Part shown: one piece after another, positions 7,351 through 16,205 of the stretch
Layout: each line of letters begins with the position of its first letter
Numbering within the stretch: position 1 is the first letter of the stretch
Source of the DNA: Pseudomonas vlassakiae
Lineage (GTDB): Bacteria > Pseudomonadota > Gammaproteobacteria > Pseudomonadales > Pseudomonadaceae
Assembly: GCF_014269035.2 (NCBI RefSeq)
Contig: NZ_JABWRP020000016.1
Location: forward strand, 86,601 to 150,600
Direction of reading: 5' to 3'
DNA length: 64,000 bases
The notes under the pieces: generated by a model
What the model was told of the DNA's origin: nothing
The model's input: only the letters and a program-made list of their open reading frames with translations
The model's database searches: none
Program-made: the position numbers and the translations under genes

Positions 7351-8259
7351 TCAACGAATGACCGTCCCCGGCACTCCGTCTGCCAGCCCGCCCTCCTGCA
7401 ACCACTGCAACGCTATCGGCCAAAGGCTTTCGCGAAAACGGTCATGGAAGAACGCGAAATGGCCAATCTCGGTGACCGAGATATCCACAGGTGCGATACG
7501 CAAATGCCGCCGCTGCGCAGGGGGCAGATACCCTAGCAAACGCTCGGTCGCCGCCACCGTGCCGAACGGATCGTCCGTCAGGCTGATGGCCAGGGTTGCG
7601 GCCTGCACCTGGGCGAAAGGCAGCATCGCCAGGCCGCGCCCGCTCGGGCGCTGTTCATAACGCGGTGTGCGCGTGGTCCAGTCATGCACGACACCGGCCG
7701 GGGTATCTTCGAGCCAGCCCAGACGTTTGCCGGGAAAGTAACCGAAGGCACGGGTCAGCAACGGCATCATCACATGCCATTTGCCGAATAGCCGCCAGCG
7801 CTGGTCGGCCGCATAGTCGCGCCAGTAGGCAAACTGCGCGCCGACCATCACCACCCGTCGCACCTGCCCGGCCGACGGTGCCAGGCCAACCGCACACCCC
7901 CCGAAACTGTGGCCCACCACGTCCACTGGCTGACCGGGGAAATGCTCGGCGGCGTGCGCCAGCATGGCTTCGAAATCCAGCCTGCCCCAGTCGCTCCAGG
8001 AAGCCTGGAAGCCGCGCAGTGAGTGCGGGCGTGATTCGCCGATACCGCGATAGTCATAGGTCAGCACATCGCAGCCGTGAGCGAACAGGTAGTCGGCAAA
8101 ACGCGAGTAATAGCGGCAGCGCACCGAGGTGGCGGCGTTGATGATCACCAGCGGGCGCTGGGCATCTGCCTGGGCGTGGCGCCAGCAAAAGCCGCCGAGG
8201 CTGTAGCCGTCGGCTGTGGCCTGGCGAAAGGCAGTGGCGGGTTGGGTGAGGCTGCTCAT
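7351..8259 (-). CDS. Alpha/beta hydrolase (serine hydrolase)
   Basis: A 302-residue alpha/beta-fold hydrolase. 'VVGHSFGGCAVG' is the nucleophile elbow (GxSxG), 'VLTYDYRGIGESRP' the preceding strand and turn, and a late His in 'EIGHFAFFHDRF' is the likely catalytic His. Substrate unknown; related proteins are annotated as hydrolases or acyltransferases of unknown role. The ATG at 8259 follows AGGAAG, whereas the longer form from 8295 adds 12 residues with no ribosome-binding site. It stands alone: convergent with the folM operon and separated from upstream fabV by a strong terminator. Confidence 0.88.
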   Translation of the reverse strand: MSSLTQPATAFRQATADGYSLGGFCWRHAQADAQRPLVIINAATSVRCRYYSRFADYLFAHGCDVLTYDYRGIGESRPHSLRGFQASWSDWGRLDFEAMLAHAAEHFPGQPVDVVGHSFGGCAVGLAPSAGQVRRVVMVGAQFAYWRDYAADQRWRLFGKWHVMMPLLTRAFGYFPGKRLGWLEDTPAGVVHDWTTRTPRYEQRPSGRGLAMLPFAQVQAATLAISLTDDPFGTVAATERLLGYLPPAQRRHLRIAPVDISVTEIGHFAFFHDRFRESLWPIALQWLQEGGLADGVPGTVIR

Positions 8260-8293
8260 GGCGCACTTCCTGTTGTTGTGCGCCAAAACTAGC

Positions 8294-8323
8294 AAAAAAA
8301 ATGGGGGCCTGTATCGGCCCCCA
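8294..8323 (-). terminator. Rho-independent terminator of fabV
   Basis: Read on the minus strand, an 8-bp stem (TGGGGGCC / GGCCCCCA, loop of six) is followed by a run of seven T. It lies just after the fabV stop and is a textbook intrinsic terminator. Confidence 0.92.
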
Positions 8324-8337
8324 TCTTTTACATCGAC

Positions 8338-9549
8338 TTACAGCTCGATGCAGTCGAACTTCACATCGGTGGCCACGTCCTCGTCGTAGTTGACGTCAGC
8401 GCGCTCGAAGCCGAACAGGTTGAGGAACTGCTTCTTGTAACCGGCGTAGTCGGTCAGTTCGAACAGGTTCTCGGTGGTGACCTGGGGCCACATGGCCTTG
8501 CAGGCGTCCTGCACGTCGTCACGCAGTTCCCAGTCGTCCAGGCGCAGGCGGGCTTTCTCGTCGACCTCGGCCGGGGCGCCATCGGCGCGGTACATGCGAT
8601 CGCGGAACATGCGGTCCAGCTGGTCCTGGGTGCCTTCGTGCACACCCTTTTCCTGCATGATCTTGAACACCATCGACAGGTACAGCGGCATCACCGGGAT
8701 GGCCGAGCTGGCCTGGGTGACCACCGACTTCAGCACGGCTACATTGGCCCCGCCCTTCACTTCAGCGGCCAGCTTCTTGTCCAGGCGCAGTGCGGTTTCG
8801 TCCAGGTCCTGCTTGGCCTGGCCCAGCGCACCGTGCCAGTAGATCGGCCAGGTGATTTCGGTGCCGATGTAGCTGAAGGCTACGGTACGCGCGCCTTCGG
8901 CCAGCACCTCAGCGCCGGCCAGGGCGTCGATCCACAGCTGCCAGTCCTGGCCGCCCATGACGGTGACGGTGTCGGCGATTTCCTGCTCGGTGGCCGGCTC
9001 GATGCTGGCCTCGATGATGGTGTCCTTGTTGGTGTCGATGGCGGTCGACTTGTACGGCTGGCCGATCGGCTTCAATGCCGAGCGCACCAGTTCGCCGGTG
9101 TGCGGCAGCTTGCGCACGGGCGAAGCCAGCGAATAGATGACCAGGTCGACCTTGCCACCCATTTCGTTCTTGATCAGCTCGATGACCTTGGCACGGGCTT
9201 CATCGGAGAAGGCGTCGCCATTGATCGACTTGCTGTACAGGCCCTCGGCCTTGGCGAACTTGTCGAAGGCGGCGGCGTTGTACCAGCCGGCGGTACCAGC
9301 CTTGGTCTCGGTACCTGGCTTTTCGAAGAACACGCCCAGGGTGTCGGCCTTGAAACCGAAGGCCGCAGTGATGCGGGCTGCCAGGCCGTAGCCGCTGGAA
9401 GCGCCGATGACCAGGACCTTCTTCGGGCCATCCTCGCGCACGCCCAGCTTGCGGGTGGCTTCGATCTGGTCACGGACGTTGAGCTCGCAGCCCTTCGGGT
9501 GAGTCGTGGTGCAGATGAAACCGCGAACCTTAGGATGAATGATGGCCAA
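8338..9549 (-). CDS. fabV: trans-2-enoyl-CoA/ACP reductase FabV
   Basis: The 403-residue product matches the FabV/TER family: NADH-dependent reduction of trans-2-enoyl-ACP (or CoA), the last step of each fatty-acid elongation round. The extended Rossmann motif 'GASSGYGLAAR' starts at about residue 49, and the family's Tyr-x8-Lys catalytic pair is seen as Y237 and K246 in 'IYWHGALGQAK'. FabV enzymes are naturally insensitive to triclosan (family knowledge). The start codon is TTG (9547-9549), preceded at 8 bases by GAGG; the resulting 'MAIIHPKVRGFICTTTHP' matches the conserved FabV N-terminus. A stable hairpin lies in the leader (9577-9599). A terminator closes the gene. Confidence 0.95.
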   Translation of the reverse strand: MAIIHPKVRGFICTTTHPKGCELNVRDQIEATRKLGVREDGPKKVLVIGASSGYGLAARITAAFGFKADTLGVFFEKPGTETKAGTAGWYNAAAFDKFAKAEGLYSKSINGDAFSDEARAKVIELIKNEMGGKVDLVIYSLASPVRKLPHTGELVRSALKPIGQPYKSTAIDTNKDTIIEASIEPATEQEIADTVTVMGGQDWQLWIDALAGAEVLAEGARTVAFSYIGTEITWPIYWHGALGQAKQDLDETALRLDKKLAAEVKGGANVAVLKSVVTQASSAIPVMPLYLSMVFKIMQEKGVHEGTQDQLDRMFRDRMYRADGAPAEVDEKARLRLDDWELRDDVQDACKAMWPQVTTENLFELTDYAGYKKQFLNLFGFERADVNYDEDVATDVKFDCIEL

Positions 9550-9576
9550 TGTCTGTACCTCGTCAGTTTATGCCGG

Positions 9577-9599
9577 GGAATCGCCGCTGGGGCGATTCC
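9577..9599 (-). promoter_or_regulatory. Leader hairpin upstream of fabV
   Basis: A perfect 9-bp inverted repeat, GGAATCGCC / GGCGATTCC with a 5-base loop, lies 28 bases upstream of the fabV TTG start, outside the ribosome-binding site. It could stabilise the mRNA, be an operator, or be a weak terminator for upstream read-through. Confidence 0.45.
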
Positions 9600-9686
9600 G
9601 ATTGATCAGAGGGTGAGACTACCCCCGCAGGTTATCCGACACATATTACGGGGTGATCGGGGGGATGCAAAACCACGGATCGCCTG

Positions 9687-9787
9687 TACTGGCCCATTCG
9701 CGGCCAAAGCCCCACAGGACCGCACAGACCCTGAGCAGTACACAGCCCCAGTGGGAGCGGCTTTAGCCGCGAAAAGGGCCCGGCACA
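9687..9787. repeat. REP palindrome pair between fabV and thiolase gene
   Basis: Two oppositely oriented REP units, about 9687-9718 ('GGCCcattcGCGGccaaagC') and 9751-9787 ('GTGGGAGCGGCTTTAGCCGC'). They lie in the 389-base gap 9550-9938, which otherwise holds the fabV leader and an A-rich stretch upstream of the thiolase start. No gene was seen in this gap. Confidence 0.85.
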
Positions 9788-9938
9788 AGCAGCACTGGTC
9801 TGCACCCACAGCCCGCTCGAGCAGCCCTGCCCTGATTAATTGGCTTTTCACATCAATCACAAAGAAAAACAAACTTAACAAATCAACCAAACCGGCCGAT
9901 GCTGGCAGCACTACGCCCATTGCCCGGAGAACAACAAC

Positions 9939-11117
9939 ATGAACGACGTGGTCATCGTCGCCGCAACCCGTACCGCCATCGGCAGCTTCCAGGGTGCCCT
10001 GGCCACTGTGCCGGCCGTCGACCTCGGTGCTGCCGTGATCAAGCAGCTGCTGGAGCAGACTCGGCTGGACCCCGCCCAGGTCGACGAGGTAATCCTCGGC
10101 CAGGTGCTTACCGCCGGTGCCGGGCAGAACCCGGCGCGCCAGGCAGCGATCAAGGCCGGCCTGCCCTTCAGCGTACCGGCGCTGACCCTGAACAAGGTCT
10201 GCGGCTCGGGCCTCAAGGCACTGCACCTGGCCGCACAGGCAATCCGTTGCGGTGACGCCGAAGTGGTGATTGCCGGTGGCCAGGAAAACATGAGCCTGGC
10301 CCCGTACGTGATGCCATCGGCACGCACCGGCCAGCGCATGGGCCATGGCCAGCTGGTCGACAGCATGATCAGCGACGGTCTGTGGGATGCCTTCAACGAC
10401 TACCACATGGGCATCACCGCCGAGAACCTGGTGGAGAAATATGGCCTGAGCCGTGAGCAGCAGGACGCCTTCGCCGCCGAGTCGCAACGCAAGGCCGTGG
10501 CGGCGATCGAAGCAGGCCGCTTCAAGGACGAAATCACGCCGATCGTGATGCCGCAGAAAAAGGGCGAGCCGAAAGTCTTCGACCGTGACGAACAACCCCG
10601 CCCGGACACCACTGCCGATTCGCTGGCCAAGCTGCGCCCGGCCTTCAAGAAGGACGGCAGCGTCACCGCCGGCAACGCCTCCAGCCTCAACGACGGCGCC
10701 GCCGCAGTGCTGCTGATGAGCGCCAGCAAGGCCCAGGCCCTGGGGCTGCCGGTATTGGCGAAGATTGCCAGTTATGCCAGCGCGGGCGTGGACCCAGCGA
10801 TCATGGGCATCGGGCCGGTGTCGGCGACCCAGCGTTGCCTTGACAAGGCAGGCTGGCAGCTGGCCGACCTTGACCTGATCGAAGCCAACGAGGCGTTTGC
10901 CGCGCAGGCACTGGCGGTGGGCAAGGCGCTGGAGTGGGATGCGAGCAAGGTCAACGTCAACGGCGGGGCGATTGCCCTGGGGCATCCGATCGGTGCGTCC
11001 GGCTGCCGGGTGCTGGTGACCCTGCTGCATGAAATGATCAAGCGCGATGCCAGGAAAGGGCTGGCCACCTTGTGCATTGGTGGTGGCCAAGGGGTCGCAC
11101 TGGCGATCGAGCGCTGA
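9939..11117 (+). CDS. Acetyl-CoA acetyltransferase (thiolase)
   Basis: A 392-residue thiolase of the AtoB/PhaA biosynthetic-length class. The acyl-accepting Cys88 lies in 'NKVCGSGLKAL', the catalytic His349 in 'ALGHPIGASG', and the general base Cys379 in 'LCIGGGQG'. It condenses two acetyl-CoA to acetoacetyl-CoA or runs in reverse to split it. GGAGA lies 10 bases before the ATG. It is monocistronic, facing away from fabV. Which route it serves (acetoacetate, 3-hydroxybutyrate or amino-acid breakdown) is not clear from context. Confidence 0.92.
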   Translation: MNDVVIVAATRTAIGSFQGALATVPAVDLGAAVIKQLLEQTRLDPAQVDEVILGQVLTAGAGQNPARQAAIKAGLPFSVPALTLNKVCGSGLKALHLAAQAIRCGDAEVVIAGGQENMSLAPYVMPSARTGQRMGHGQLVDSMISDGLWDAFNDYHMGITAENLVEKYGLSREQQDAFAAESQRKAVAAIEAGRFKDEITPIVMPQKKGEPKVFDRDEQPRPDTTADSLAKLRPAFKKDGSVTAGNASSLNDGAAAVLLMSASKAQALGLPVLAKIASYASAGVDPAIMGIGPVSATQRCLDKAGWQLADLDLIEANEAFAAQALAVGKALEWDASKVNVNGGAIALGHPIGASGCRVLVTLLHEMIKRDARKGLATLCIGGGQGVALAIER

Positions 11118-11142
11118 TTCAGGATTGATTCAGGCCGCCCTT

Positions 11143-11171
11143 TAGCGGGCCCGCCCCGCGAAAGGGCCGGA
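11143..11171. repeat. Single REP-like palindrome
   Basis: One unit, 'GCGGGCCCGCCCCGCGAAAG', followed by GGCCGG, lies between the convergent thiolase and metE genes and may help end transcription from both sides. Confidence 0.65.
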
Positions 11172-11187
11172 ACTGATCCCTCAGGCA

Positions 11188-13473
11188 TCAGGCTGTAGCG
11201 CGTAACTCGCGAGCAGCCGCCACCATGTTCACCAGGGCCGCCTCGGTCTCAGGCCAGCCACGGGTCTTCAACCCGCAGTCCGGGTTTACCCACAACCGCT
11301 CTGAGGGAATCCGACGGGCCGCTTTGCGTAGCAACCTCACCATCTCTTCCCGGCTCGGCACACGTGGCGAGTGGATGTCATAGACCCCTGGGCCAATCTC
11401 GTTCGGATAGTCGAAGCGCTCGAATGCCTCCAGCAGTTCCATATCCGAACGCGAGGTCTCAATGGTGATCACATCGGCATCCATCGCGGCAATCGACTCG
11501 ATCACGTCGTTGAACTCGCTGTAGCACATGTGCGTGTGGATCTGGGTTTCGTCTCGTACGCCCGAAGCGCACAGGCGGAAGGCCTCGGTCGCCCATTCGA
11601 GATAAGCCGGCCAGGCGCTGCGGCGCAGTGGCAGGCCTTCGCGGAAGGCGGCTTCGTCGATCTGCACGACCTTGATACCGGCAGCTTCCAGGTCGACCAC
11701 TTCGTCGCGAATCGCCAGTGCCAGCTGGCGCGCCTGAACCTCACGGCTTACGTCCTCACGCGGGAACGACCACATCAGCATGGTCACCGGGCCAGTCAGC
11801 ATGCCCTTCATGACTTTGCTGGTCAGGCCCTGGGCATAGCGGATCCAGCCCACGGTCATGGCTTTCGGGCGGCTCAGGTCACCATAGATCAGGGCCGGTT
11901 TCACGCACCGCGAACCGTAGCTCTGCACCCAGCCGAAACGGGTGAAGGCGTAGCCGTCGAGCTGTTCGGCAAAGTACTCGACCATGTCGTTGCGCTCGGC
12001 CTCGCCGTGCACCAGCACGTCCAGGCCGAGGTCCTCCTGGATCTGCACCGCGTGGCGAATCTCGCTCTGCATGGCCTCGATGTAGTCGGCTTCGCTCAGC
12101 TTGCCTTGCTTGAAGGCCTGGCGCGCCAGGCGAATGGCCGAGGTCTGCGGGAACGAGCCAATAGTGGTGGTTGGGAATGCAGGCAGATCAAGGCCGGCGC
12201 GCTGCCTGGCAATACGCTGGTCGAACGCTGACTTGCGCTGGCTGTCGGCAGGCTGGATGGCCGCCAGGCGCTCCTGCACAGCCGACTTGTGAATACGCGG
12301 CGAAGCTGCCCGGCCAGCTTCGATGGCTTGGTTCTGCTGCAGGGCGGCTTCGACATCAGGGGCCTGCGGCAGGTTGATGGCCTTGGCCAGCAGCGCAACT
12401 TCCTGGCACTTCTGCACGGCGAACGCCAGCCAGCTCTTCAACTCGGTGTCGAGCTGGTCTTCACGGTCCAGGTCTACCGGGCTGTGCAGCAGCGAACAGG
12501 AAGGCGCTAGCCAAAGTCGCTCACCCAGGCGGTCATGGGCCTGACGCAGGACGTCCAGTGCTTTTTCCAGGTCGCAACGCCAGACATTGCGGCCGTTGAC
12601 CACGCCCAGCGACAGCACCTTGTAGGCTGGCAGGCGATCAAGAATGGTCGGGAACTGCTCAGGGGCGCGCACCAGGTCGATGTGCAGGCCATCGACTGGC
12701 AGGTTGGCCGCCAGGCCGAGGTTGTCTTCAAGGCCACCGAAGTACGTGGCAACCAGTTTCTTCAGCGGTGCGCGCTGGAGGATGTTGTAGACGCGCTCGT
12801 AGGCATTTTTCCAGTCTTGTGGCAGATCCAGCGCCAGGATCGGCTCATCGATCTGCACCCATTCCACGCCTTGGCCAGCCAGGCGGTTGAGGACCTGGTC
12901 ATACAGTGGCAGCAGGCGGTCGAGCAGTTCGAGCTTGTCGAATGTGGCCCCTTTGGTCTTGCCCAGCCACAAGTAGGTCAGCGGGCCGATGACCACCGGT
13001 TTGACGACATGGCCCAGTGCCTTGGCTTCTTCGACTTCCTCGAACAACTGCTCCCAGCTCAGGGTGAACTGCTGGTCGGCGGCAAACTCGGGGACCAGGT
13101 AGTGATAGTTGGTGTCGAACCATTTGGTCATTTCCTGGGCGTGGGCGCCGCAGCAGCTGTCGCTGACGCCACGGGCCATGGCGAACAGGGTCTGCAGGGT
13201 CGGCGCGGCGCCATCCTGGCCGCGGAAGCGCTCGGGGATCACGCCGAAGGTCAGCGAATGGGTCAGTACCTGGTCGTACCAGGCAAAGTCGCCAACCGGC
13301 AGTACGTCAATCCCGGCGTCCTTCTGCAATTGCCAGTGGGCAGCGCGCAGCTCACGGCCGACGGCACGCAGGCCAGCTTCGTCGAGCTCACCCTTCCAGA
13401 AGGCTTCCTGGGCCTTTTTCAGCTCGCGGTCGCGGCCGATGCGGGGAAACCCCAGGTTATGTGCCAGTGCCAT
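11188..13473 (-). CDS. metE: Cobalamin-independent methionine synthase MetE
   Basis: A 761-residue MetE, normal length. It transfers a methyl group from 5-methyltetrahydrofolate-triglutamate to homocysteine without B12. The N-terminal half starts 'NLGFPRIGRDRELKKA'; the C-terminal catalytic barrel has the zinc ligands in 'THMCYSEFND' (His and Cys) and 'VNPDCGLKTRGW' (Cys). It is divergent from a MetF/MetV-like gene, with two LysR-type palindromes between (13542-13575), which suggests joint control by MetR. No metR gene and no B12-box-like riboswitch are visible here. Confidence 0.96.
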   Translation of the reverse strand: MALAHNLGFPRIGRDRELKKAQEAFWKGELDEAGLRAVGRELRAAHWQLQKDAGIDVLPVGDFAWYDQVLTHSLTFGVIPERFRGQDGAAPTLQTLFAMARGVSDSCCGAHAQEMTKWFDTNYHYLVPEFAADQQFTLSWEQLFEEVEEAKALGHVVKPVVIGPLTYLWLGKTKGATFDKLELLDRLLPLYDQVLNRLAGQGVEWVQIDEPILALDLPQDWKNAYERVYNILQRAPLKKLVATYFGGLEDNLGLAANLPVDGLHIDLVRAPEQFPTILDRLPAYKVLSLGVVNGRNVWRCDLEKALDVLRQAHDRLGERLWLAPSCSLLHSPVDLDREDQLDTELKSWLAFAVQKCQEVALLAKAINLPQAPDVEAALQQNQAIEAGRAASPRIHKSAVQERLAAIQPADSQRKSAFDQRIARQRAGLDLPAFPTTTIGSFPQTSAIRLARQAFKQGKLSEADYIEAMQSEIRHAVQIQEDLGLDVLVHGEAERNDMVEYFAEQLDGYAFTRFGWVQSYGSRCVKPALIYGDLSRPKAMTVGWIRYAQGLTSKVMKGMLTGPVTMLMWSFPREDVSREVQARQLALAIRDEVVDLEAAGIKVVQIDEAAFREGLPLRRSAWPAYLEWATEAFRLCASGVRDETQIHTHMCYSEFNDVIESIAAMDADVITIETSRSDMELLEAFERFDYPNEIGPGVYDIHSPRVPSREEMVRLLRKAARRIPSERLWVNPDCGLKTRGWPETEAALVNMVAAARELRATA

Positions 13474-13541
13474 GTCTTGTCCCTCAGAGTTCCGAAAATG
13501 AGTACCGAAATGAATGAGGGCATTTTCCGGTCAGCGGCTTC

Positions 13542-13575
13542 TTGAGACAAACTCATTAAATTTGAGACGAACTCA
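13542..13575. promoter_or_regulatory. Tandem MetR-like operators between metE and metF-like gene
   Basis: Two near-identical palindromes, TTGAGACAAACTCA (13542-13555) and TTGAGACGAACTCA (13562-13575), start 20 bases apart, i.e. about two helical turns. Each fits the T-N11-A LysR layout and resembles the MetR half-site pattern (TGAA-N5-TTCA in enterics, here TGAG-N5-CTCA). They lie about 70-100 bases upstream of metE and 130-160 upstream of the metF-like gene. Confidence 0.6.
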
Positions 13576-13702
13576 AGAATTACTCATGATGGCGACAAAT
13601 TTGAATGTCTCGTTCAGAGCAGCGCCCTACGCATTCAGACATGAGCCCTACCGACAACCTGGCGCAGAATGCCATCCTGAACACTCCAGGTGCCCTTGAG
13701 CC

Positions 13703-15190
13703 ATGAGCCTGCTTAAAGCCGCGCTGCGCGAAAACCACTTCGTCTGCGTAATGGAATTCGTGCCCAAGCCCTCGGCGGAACGCTTCGCCGCGATGGAGGC
13801 GATCATGGCCCGCGGGCAGTTGTGTGGCTGGCCGATGACCGTCGCCATCGGCGACCGCGTGGGCAGCCCGCTGGACATGTCACCGCTGGACGCCCTCGCC
13901 TCGTTCAACACCCCGCTCCCCGCCCTGCCGCACTTTTCGGGCAAGGACCGCGAGCGCCATCATCTGTTGGCTCAGCTGCAGCGCATGGACGCCGCTGGCC
14001 TCGATCAGTTGCTGTTACTCACGGGCGACCGCCTGCCCGGGCACCAACCCGGTGAACGCCCAGTGCGTTACCTGGAGTCGGTCGCGGCCTTGCTGATTGC
14101 ACGCCAGGCTTGCCCGAACTGGCTGCTCGGGGCGGCACTGAACCCGTTCAAGTACCACGAGGAAGAAGGCGGCGCACAGTACTTCAAGGCGGAGAAAAAG
14201 CTCGCCGCCGGCGCCGACTTCCTCACCTTGCAACTGGGCTTCGATGCCAGCAAGCACCAGGAAGCCATGCACTGGATGCAGCGCCAGGCGGCGCCGAAAC
14301 CAATGCTTGCCTGCCTCATGAGCCTGACCCAAGGCCGCGCGGTCATGCTCGAACAGGTGGCGGGCGTGACCGTCACCGCCTCGATGCGCAACCTGCTCGA
14401 AGCCGAAAGCAAGGTGTCCAAGGCCTTTGCCTTGGCGCGCAGTGTCGATCGCCTGGCCTTGCAGATCATCGGCGTGAAGCTGATGGGCTATGCCGGCGTG
14501 CACCTGTCGGGCATTCACGAGCTCAAGCAGTTGTTGGCACTCGAGGCGCGGCTGGAACACTGGCAGGCCGAGATCCATTCATTGGAACACTGGGCACCGG
14601 CCTGGGCCGACAGCTGGCAGATGCCGGGCCTGCCCATCGTCGCGTTCCATCCGCCACAGGGCAATTGGCGCCAGGGCGAGTCGGTCGTCATCGCCTCAGC
14701 CAAGGAGAGAGCCCGCTATCACTTGCTGCACGGCGTCCATTCGCTGCTGTTCAGCCGCGCCAACTGGCTCAGCAAGGCATTCGGTTGGGCCGTACGCCAG
14801 CCACTCTGGGCAAGCCCGCGTGGGGCAAGAGTGCTGCACGGGCTTGAACGGGCGGTCAAACGCCCGCTGACAGGCTGCGACACCTGCGGCCGCTGCCGCC
14901 TGGAGGACACCCTCTACACCTGCCCGGAAACCTGCCCCAAGGGCCTGGCCAACGGCCCTTGCGGTGGCACGACGCTGAATCGCTGCGAATTTGGCGACCG
15001 CGAGTGCATCCACAGCGTCAAGTACCGCACCGCCAAGGCCGTGCGGCAAACCGCCGTGCTTACTGAGCGACTGATCCCGTGCATCGAAGTCGAGACACGC
15101 CACCGCAGCTCCTGGCCGCAGTGGTTCGAGGCCCAGCCGCCGCGCCAGCTCAGCCCGCAGCCAGCGCCTCGAACCCAGCCCGAATCTTAG
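13703..15190 (+). CDS. Methylenetetrahydrofolate reductase-like protein with MetV-type C-terminal domain
   Basis: A 495-residue two-part protein. Residues about 1-310 look like the MetF barrel (N-terminal 'FVCVMEFVPKPSAERF'; 'LLLTGDRLPG'; 'ADFLTLQLGFD'). The C-terminal part has the Cys-rich MTHFR_C/MetV signature: 'GCDTCGRCRLEDTLYTC', then 'CPKGLANGPCGG'. In bacteria that carry them separately, MetV-like proteins partner MetF in making 5-methyl-THF. The location opposite metE, with a shared operator region, fits supply of the methyl donor. A classical MetF (about 290 residues) would lack the tail. Its 3' end overlaps the yjiA-like gene on the other strand by 41 bases. Confidence 0.85.
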   Translation: MSLLKAALRENHFVCVMEFVPKPSAERFAAMEAIMARGQLCGWPMTVAIGDRVGSPLDMSPLDALASFNTPLPALPHFSGKDRERHHLLAQLQRMDAAGLDQLLLLTGDRLPGHQPGERPVRYLESVAALLIARQACPNWLLGAALNPFKYHEEEGGAQYFKAEKKLAAGADFLTLQLGFDASKHQEAMHWMQRQAAPKPMLACLMSLTQGRAVMLEQVAGVTVTASMRNLLEAESKVSKAFALARSVDRLALQIIGVKLMGYAGVHLSGIHELKQLLALEARLEHWQAEIHSLEHWAPAWADSWQMPGLPIVAFHPPQGNWRQGESVVIASAKERARYHLLHGVHSLLFSRANWLSKAFGWAVRQPLWASPRGARVLHGLERAVKRPLTGCDTCGRCRLEDTLYTCPETCPKGLANGPCGGTTLNRCEFGDRECIHSVKYRTAKAVRQTAVLTERLIPCIEVETRHRSSWPQWFEAQPPRQLSPQPAPRTQPES

Positions 15191-16127
15191 CTTCGGGCAG
15201 TTCATCGGCGATGAACACCATCACGCTCTCGCGGCGCTCGTCCGCTGCCCATTCGGCATCCCAGTCGAACCCGTAGAGCTTGAGCACACCCTGGAACACC
15301 AGTCGACGGTCTTCACCGGCAATGTGAAGCACGCCCTTGTAGCGCAACAACTGCTTGCCGTGCTCTTCCAGCAGCTCGTTCATGAAATCGCTGAGGCGGT
15401 CGATGTCCAGTGCGGTCTCGGTGCGCAGCACCAGGGTGGAAATCCGGTCCGGCGTGGCCGGTTTGAGCACCGGGCGCAGGCTGGGCTGGAGGTTGGCGCC
15501 CAGGTCCGGGTTCAGGTTGAAGCCGCGTACATCGAGCAGCTCGGCGAGGTCGATGCGGCCATGCTCGACCACTCGGATTACCGCTCGGCCATTGATCCGC
15601 GCCAGGCGCTCACGCAAGGCCTGCACCGCAGCAGGCTCGACCAGGTCGGTCTTGCTCAGCAGCAGGCGGTCGGCAAAACCGACCTGGGCCTGGGCGATGG
15701 TCTGAGTCAGGTGCACCTCGGCATGGGCAGCATCGACCAGGGTGATGATGCCGTCGAGGATGTAGCGGTCGCGCAATTCTTCATCGATGAAGAAGGTCTG
15801 CGCCACCGGTGCCGGGTCGGCCAGCCCGGTGCATTCGATCACCAGGCGGTCGAAGGCGATCTCGCCGGCATCCAGGCGTTCGAGCAGCAGGTACAGGGCA
15901 CGAGTCAGGTCGCCATGGATGCTGCAGCACACGCAGCCGTTGGCCAGGGTCATCACCTGTACCGGCTCGTCGCCCAGCAGTTGGCTGTCGATACCGGCCT
16001 CGCTGAACTCGTTCTCGATCACGGCGATCTTCAGGCCGTGTTCGGCCTTGAGCATGTGCTTGAGCAGCGTGGTCTTGCCGGCACCGAGGAAGCCGGTGAG
16101 GACAGTTACGGGAATTGGCGTCTGCAC
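15150..16127 (-). CDS. yjiA: CobW/YjiA family GTPase (G3E)
   Basis: A 325-residue G3E-family GTPase. Walker A is 'LTGFLGAGKTT' (residues 10-20), the metal-binding motif is 'GCVCCS' (Cys65, Cys67, Cys68), and the base-recognition motif reads 'SKTD' in place of NKxD. A CobW C-terminal domain follows. These proteins are thought to be metallochaperones. The start is a GTG at 16127, 9 bases after AGGAG; the longer reading from 16184 is unsupported. It is the last gene of btsT/cstA-ybdD-yjiA, the same order as yjiY-yjiX-yjiA in E. coli, which supports the symbol. Confidence 0.9.
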   Translation of the reverse strand: MQTPIPVTVLTGFLGAGKTTLLKHMLKAEHGLKIAVIENEFSEAGIDSQLLGDEPVQVMTLANGCVCCSIHGDLTRALYLLLERLDAGEIAFDRLVIECTGLADPAPVAQTFFIDEELRDRYILDGIITLVDAAHAEVHLTQTIAQAQVGFADRLLLSKTDLVEPAAVQALRERLARINGRAVIRVVEHGRIDLAELLDVRGFNLNPDLGANLQPSLRPVLKPATPDRISTLVLRTETALDIDRLSDFMNELLEEHGKQLLRYKGVLHIAGEDRRLVFQGVLKLYGFDWDAEWAADERRESVMVFIADELPEAKIRAGFEALAAG

Positions 16128-16205
16128 GCAAAAATCTCCTGAAGCTGAAAATGATTGTGGGAGGCCGGTTGCCCGGCCTCCCACAGGTTCACGCGCGTTG
16201 CAGGT

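Noticed and set aside
13474..13702. Cobalamin riboswitch upstream of metE
   Set aside because: I looked for a B12-box-like segment and conserved stems in the leader and saw none; the visible signals are LysR-type palindromes.
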